This document shows positions 5,814 through 8,159 of a stretch of DNA of 8,159 nucleotides, piece after piece. Position 1 is the stretch's first letter. Each line of letters begins with the position of its first letter. The notes beneath the pieces were generated by a model. It was not told where the DNA came from. It was given only the letters and a program-made list of their open reading frames with translations, and searched no databases. This DNA comes from Flavobacteriales bacterium (GTDB lineage: Bacteria; Bacteroidota; Bacteroidia; Flavobacteriales_D; Sanyastnellaceae): contig CANGVZ010000082.1 of NCBI GenBank assembly GCA_947457285.1, positions 1 to 8,159 on the forward strand, written 5' to 3'. The position numbers and the translations under genes were made by a program.

Positions 5814-5844
5814 AAATTCTTGAATCCTCAGTCGACAATGAGAA

Positions 5845-6219
5845 TTACTTACGCGAATGAAGTCCAACTGTGTTGCCTTCTGTGTCGATGAAAATTGAGA
5901 TGAAACCAAACTCACCAATATTCATTTTGGGTTGTACCACTTTTCCTCCTGCCGATTCAATTCTTTGTTCTTCTGCAATATTGTCCTCGGTTTCAAAATA
6001 GACAACCGTGTTATTGCTACTTGCAATAAAGTCTGGTTTCTCTACTAATGCTCCTGAAATGTCGAGGCTCTCAGGGCTGAAAGGGAAGAATGATTGTTTG
6101 CCCCATTCAATGGGCGCATCAGTCAGCTTTACATTGAAAACTGTTTCGTAGAACTTCTTTGCTCGGTCTAAGTTTGATACATGAATATCAAACCAACCAA
6201 CTGGATTTACATTTGCCAT
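5845..6219 (-). CDS. VOC-family (glyoxalase/bleomycin-resistance-like) protein
   Basis: The 124-residue protein has two beta-alpha-beta-beta-beta modules. Module one begins GWFDIHVSNLDRAKKFYETVF (8-28), the standard VOC opening, with the potential metal ligand H13. Module two covers NTVVYFETEDNIAEEQRIESAGGKVVQPKMNIGEFGFISIFIDTEGNTVGLHSRK (70-124), with E76 as a second possible ligand and the usual DTEGNTVGLHS ending. Family members bind metal and act as glyoxalases, dioxygenases or drug-binding proteins; this short glyoxalase-like type often has no known substrate. It lies 86 bp downstream of the AraC-family regulator on the same strand, so it is a likely target or operon partner of that regulator. 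The gap contains a promoter-like sequence and an inverted repeat, so it may also have its own promoter. Confidence 0.9.
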   Translation of the reverse strand: MANVNPVGWFDIHVSNLDRAKKFYETVFNVKLTDAPIEWGKQSFFPFSPESLDISGALVEKPDFIASSNNTVVYFETEDNIAEEQRIESAGGKVVQPKMNIGEFGFISIFIDTEGNTVGLHSRK

Positions 6220-6239
6220 TTGATTATGATTGTTGTGTT

Positions 6240-6285
6240 TTTTGCACTATTGCGATGCAAAATTGGAATCAGAAAGAACAGCAAA
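6240..6285 (-). promoter_or_regulatory. Putative promoter with inverted repeat upstream of the VOC gene
   Basis: On the minus strand, TTTG (6282-6285), a 16-nt spacer and CAATTTTG (6258-6265) approximate TTTG-N-TAnnTTTG, with one deviating base in the -7 box and a spacer one shorter than usual. Overlapping it, TTTTGCA (6240-6246) and TGCAAAA (6256-6262) form a 7-bp inverted repeat with a 9-nt centre. This is a possible binding site, for example for the AraC-type regulator next door. Both readings are tentative. Confidence 0.35.
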
Positions 6286-6305
6286 ATTGTAAAAATGGGA
6301 CAAGG

Positions 6306-7124
6306 CTAATTTTTATCGAAAATCAAAGACATCTTTAGGTCGTCACCAAAAAACTCCTTTGGTGTTAACCCTGTAAACTCCTTGAATTCTTTGATAAAAT
6401 GTGCCTGATCAAAATACTCGTTTTCGTAAGCCAGATCAGTTAAACTCGTGATATCTTCATTCAGCAATACCTTCAAGGTAGCCTGAATTCTAATTGTCTT
6501 TGCGAGTTGTTTCGGACTTAAACCAATAGCCGAAGAAAATTTACGAGCCAATTGTCTTCGGTTTATATTATTTGTCTTTGAAAATTCATTTACAGAAAAT
6601 TGACCATTAGCATTGAATATTGTTTCAACCGTTGTATTGACAATAGTATCAATCATTGTTTTATTGGCCAATTGTTTCAAAAGAAAAGCCTCAATAATCT
6701 GAATTCTTTCAAAAGTAGAGTTTGCATTTAAGATAAGACTACCAAGTATGTTGCCTTCTTCTCCAAATAAAACATCTAATGGAACCGCAGTATTTTCCAT
6801 TTCTTTAATTGGGATAGACGTAAATGGCAAAAAACCATTTGGTTTGAACTGCACAACAAAACTACCCGTGACACCCACGGGTTCTATCACATAGGGCTTA
6901 GTCAGTTGGCCAATTAGAAAGCACTTTGGTAAAATGGTTATATCGCCCTCTCGAGAATGATGCTTGTAAGTATCGCCGTAATGAAAAATTAGTTTCATTG
7001 TCCCATCCGGCACGATGGTATTTTTAAGAGGAATATTTTCCTTTTCACCATCCAGCGTCCAATAACGCTTGACAAACTCCGTCAATTCTGCGCAAGGCTC
7101 ATATGTTTTCGGATTTAGCTCCAT
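6306..7124 (-). CDS. AraC-family transcriptional regulator with DUF6597-like N-terminal domain
   Basis: The 272-residue protein is a DNA-binding regulator. The N-terminal part (about 5-110: EPCAELTEFVKRYWTLDG, IVPDGTMKLIFHYGD, FLIGQLTKPYVIEP, VVQFKPNGFLPF) matches the cupin-like sensor of the DUF6597 AraC type. The C-terminal AraC/XylS domain spans about 165-262. Its first helix-turn-helix includes FSVNEFSKTNNINRRQLARKF (176-196) and its second includes ITSLTDLAYENEYFDQAHF (225-243). The family signature follows in IKEFKEFTGLTPKEF (244-258). The effector is unknown. A purine-rich AGGAAGG lies 11 nt before the ATG, one of the few Shine-Dalgarno-like sequences here. The VOC gene follows on the same strand, the usual layout for a regulator and a small detoxification target. 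Confidence 0.92.
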   Translation of the reverse strand: MELNPKTYEPCAELTEFVKRYWTLDGEKENIPLKNTIVPDGTMKLIFHYGDTYKHHSREGDITILPKCFLIGQLTKPYVIEPVGVTGSFVVQFKPNGFLPFTSIPIKEMENTAVPLDVLFGEEGNILGSLILNANSTFERIQIIEAFLLKQLANKTMIDTIVNTTVETIFNANGQFSVNEFSKTNNINRRQLARKFSSAIGLSPKQLAKTIRIQATLKVLLNEDITSLTDLAYENEYFDQAHFIKEFKEFTGLTPKEFFGDDLKMSLIFDKN

Positions 7125-7158
7125 GGTTGAATATTCCTTCCTGATTACTTTCTACTAT

Positions 7159-7320
7159 TCATTTATATTCAAATGTATCAAAGTTCTGAACTATTCCGCG
7201 CTTAACACGTGACCGCTTAACAATAAGACCTCTTTCATCATAATAATAAAGTATTTCTGAATCATAAACCTCTTTCATTTGTTCATTATATATGTCATAA
7301 AAATAATCGAATTTTCTTGA
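7159..7320 (-). pseudogene. 3' fragment of an unidentified gene
   Basis: A minus-strand frame encodes about 53 residues (SRKFDYFYDIYNEQMKEVY, then DSEILYYYDERGLIVKRSRV, ending TFEYK and a TAA stop) with natural protein-like composition. The YYYDERGLIVKRS stretch resembles the strand-turn-strand units of secreted or lipoprotein C-termini that report text-like YDE/NG repeats, but I do not recognise the family. The open frame continues upstream to an ATG at 7392. That part, however, is only a translation of the palindromic repeat at 7350-7367 and its flanks, so the real N-terminal part is missing. I read it as a 3' gene fragment whose upstream part was lost at the repeat. A genuine 77-residue gene is the less likely alternative. 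Confidence 0.45.
7170..7177 (-). promoter_or_regulatory. Possible -7 box for the AraC-family gene
   Basis: The minus strand reads TACATTTG here, a perfect TAnnTTTG. Transcription would start roughly 38 nt before the ATG at 7124. No TTTG is present at the proper distance upstream, and the box lies in the 3' end of a gene remnant, so confidence is low. Confidence 0.35.
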
Positions 7321-7331
7321 CAACAAAGGCA

Positions 7332-7345
7332 AGATTGAAAGATTG
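7332..7345. repeat. AGATTGAAAGATTG element (second copy of 3368-3381)
   Basis: The 14-mer AGATTGAAAGATTG is identical at 3368-3381 and 7332-7345. Both copies lie right after or beside gene ends: next to the exported-protein stop, and at the break of the gene fragment. It is probably a short dispersed intergenic repeat with an internal GATTG duplication. Confidence 0.4.
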
Positions 7346-7349
7346 GGAG

Positions 7350-7433
7350 TCCCGATAGCTATCGGGAGGGAGATAGGACACTGTTTCAGCACAACACAGT
7401 TCCGATAGCTATCGGTTCCGATAATTATCGGAA
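7350..7433. repeat. Cluster of three CCGATAGCTATCGG-type palindromes
   Basis: Three palindromes lie within 84 bp: TCCCGATAGCTATCGGGA (7350-7367, perfect over 18), CCGATAGCTATCGG (7402-7415, perfect over 14) and TTCCGATAATTATCGGAA (7416-7433, perfect over 18). The last two are adjacent. From memory, this palindrome is a frequent intergenic repeat in Cytophagales and Flavobacteriales genomes. The cluster lies after the lipoprotein gene and before the gene fragment, so it may act in 3'-end formation or be a target of a REP-associated transposase. No transposase is present in the window. Confidence 0.75.
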
Positions 7434-7491
7434 TATCGTTCGTCTTTCAGACCGCAACGAAGCCTTATCTGTTATGCCCAGTGCTTTTATT

Positions 7492-8159
7492 TTATTTATC
7501 CTCTTTACTAAATACCATGTCAAGCACAAAAACAGGTTTAGAGCCATCAATAGGTATAACAGATATGTATGATATCCCAAACCTATAGTATGGATCAAAG
7601 TGATCGAAGATTTTCCCAATACATTTTTCTGAGCTTTTTGAGAATTCAGCTTCCCATTTATCATCTTTTATTGAACTTGTATCTGTGTAAATAGGATAAA
7701 CCAAATTTAATAAACTTCTATACTCCATCTCAACACTGTCTTTATTGGAAAAGAAGTATTTACATTGTACGCCCATAGGATGTTTAGTTGAGTCTTCTTG
7801 TCCACCTTTTTCAGTGACCAGAGCCGCATTGCCATAAAACAACAATACTTGAATTGAGTCAGGGTTAGATTTAATCAGACCTTTGTCTGCTGTGATGCCT
7901 TTGAAAAAGGACGAAGGTTTGAAGTTATTGAAAGTAGTGTCTGTTATAATAAATCTCTTGTCATTTACAATTACTTCCCGAAGGTCTAAACGAGATTTTT
8001 CCAGAGGAAGGTTGTAGAAAATATTTTCAATAACAGAATGAACTTGACTGTTCTTCACTGTGTCAGCCGTTTGAGTTGTTTCTTGGATTTGTGGATTCTT
8101 AGTCCCAGAGTTACAAGCTATCGTCCCTAATACTGCTGTCAAGGCCGAAACTTTTAAAA
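7492..8159 (-). CDS. Putative lipoprotein of unknown function (5' end beyond the window)
   Basis: The product is a probable exported lipoprotein. The frame is open to the window edge, and the visible N-terminus reads LKVSALTAVLGTIAC, a lysine followed by a hydrophobic core and a TIAC lipobox, with the acylated cysteine encoded at 8113-8115. A TTG at 8142 could serve as a start only by cutting into this signal peptide, so the true ATG is almost certainly a few codons beyond 8159. After the cysteine comes a linker rich in S, T, Q and N (about 20 residues), typical of surface or periplasmic lipoproteins, then a globular domain of about 185 residues ending DMVFSKEDK. It contains two further cysteines (in VQCKYFF and EKCIGK) that might pair. 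I do not recognise the domain. No partner gene is visible on this side. Confidence 0.75.
   Translation of the reverse strand, partial: LKVSALTAVLGTIACNSGTKNPQIQETTQTADTVKNSQVHSVIENIFYNLPLEKSRLDLREVIVNDKRFIITDTTFNNFKPSSFFKGITADKGLIKSNPDSIQVLLFYGNAALVTEKGGQEDSTKHPMGVQCKYFFSNKDSVEMEYRSLLNLVYPIYTDTSSIKDDKWEAEFSKSSEKCIGKIFDHFDPYYRFGISYISVIPIDGSKPVFVLDMVFSKEDK

Noticed and set aside
5581..5838. Intact 85-residue gene upstream of fic
   Set aside because: Its first 20 residues are translated from a hairpin repeat and its last codons from the fic operator; only the middle resembles a protein, and that part is a truncated hydrolase.
7350..7392. N-terminal part of a 77-residue minus-strand gene
   Set aside because: The sequence is a translation of a palindromic repeat and its flanks, so only the part below about 7320 is kept as a gene fragment.
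7425..7664. Minus-strand frame with hydrophobic segment inside the lipoprotein gene
   Set aside because: It is an alternative frame of the 3' half of the lipoprotein gene, and its hydrophobicity comes from the shifted reading.
8140..8142. TTG at 8142 as start of the lipoprotein
   Set aside because: The frame stays open to the window edge and the codons before it (LKVSA) complete a lipoprotein signal peptide, so the gene starts beyond the window.

Overview
The window looks like part of the chromosome of a member of the Bacteroidota, probably Cytophagales- or Flavobacteriales-like, although the rank is inferred. The supporting signs are moderate A+T content, start codons mostly without Shine-Dalgarno sequences, and promoter-like TAnnTTTG boxes (one with a TTTG element 19 nt upstream). 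Several protein families fit as well: a Fic protein with a DUF4172-like N-terminus, an AraC regulator with a DUF6597-like N-terminus, and a sigma factor with a cysteine-rich tail. There are also intergenic palindromes of the CCGATAGCTATCGG type. No rRNA, tRNA, CRISPR array or intact mobile element was seen.

Left part (1-3369): a small antibiotic-biosynthesis-monooxygenase (ABM) fold protein is translationally coupled (TAATG) to an ECF-like sigma factor with a CX8CXC C-terminal extension. Convergent to this pair is nnr, the bifunctional NAD(P)H-hydrate repair enzyme. Between the two 3' ends lies a C-rich tract that is G-quadruplex-capable on the nnr strand. A small exported protein of unknown function runs divergently from nnr. 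Its promoter overlaps the nnr start codon.

Middle part (3370-5844): a type II toxin-antitoxin operon encodes an Xre/MbcA/ParS-like antitoxin and a RES-domain toxin, overlapping by 1 nt. A perfect 15-bp inverted repeat sits immediately before the antitoxin start. A class II Fic AMP-transferase with a C-terminal winged helix is convergent with it. Upstream of fic are four alternating half-sites, consensus GCGGYGAWTA, arranged as two 27-bp dyads. These abut the decayed remains of an alpha/beta-hydrolase gene, which is bounded on its other side by a 10-bp-stem hairpin.

Right part (5845-8159, all minus strand): an AraC-family regulator is followed by a VOC/glyoxalase-like protein, a probable regulator-target pair. 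Upstream of the regulator are the 3' fragment of an unidentified gene and a cluster of three near-identical palindromes. A lipoprotein gene comes last, and its first codons lie beyond the window.

Most genes are ordinary. The two best places for undescribed biology are the fic control region with its double dyad, and the ABM/sigma pair whose control mechanism is unclear. The stretch from 3370 to about 7440 looks like accessory DNA, with a toxin-antitoxin module, Fic, two gene remnants and several palindromes.
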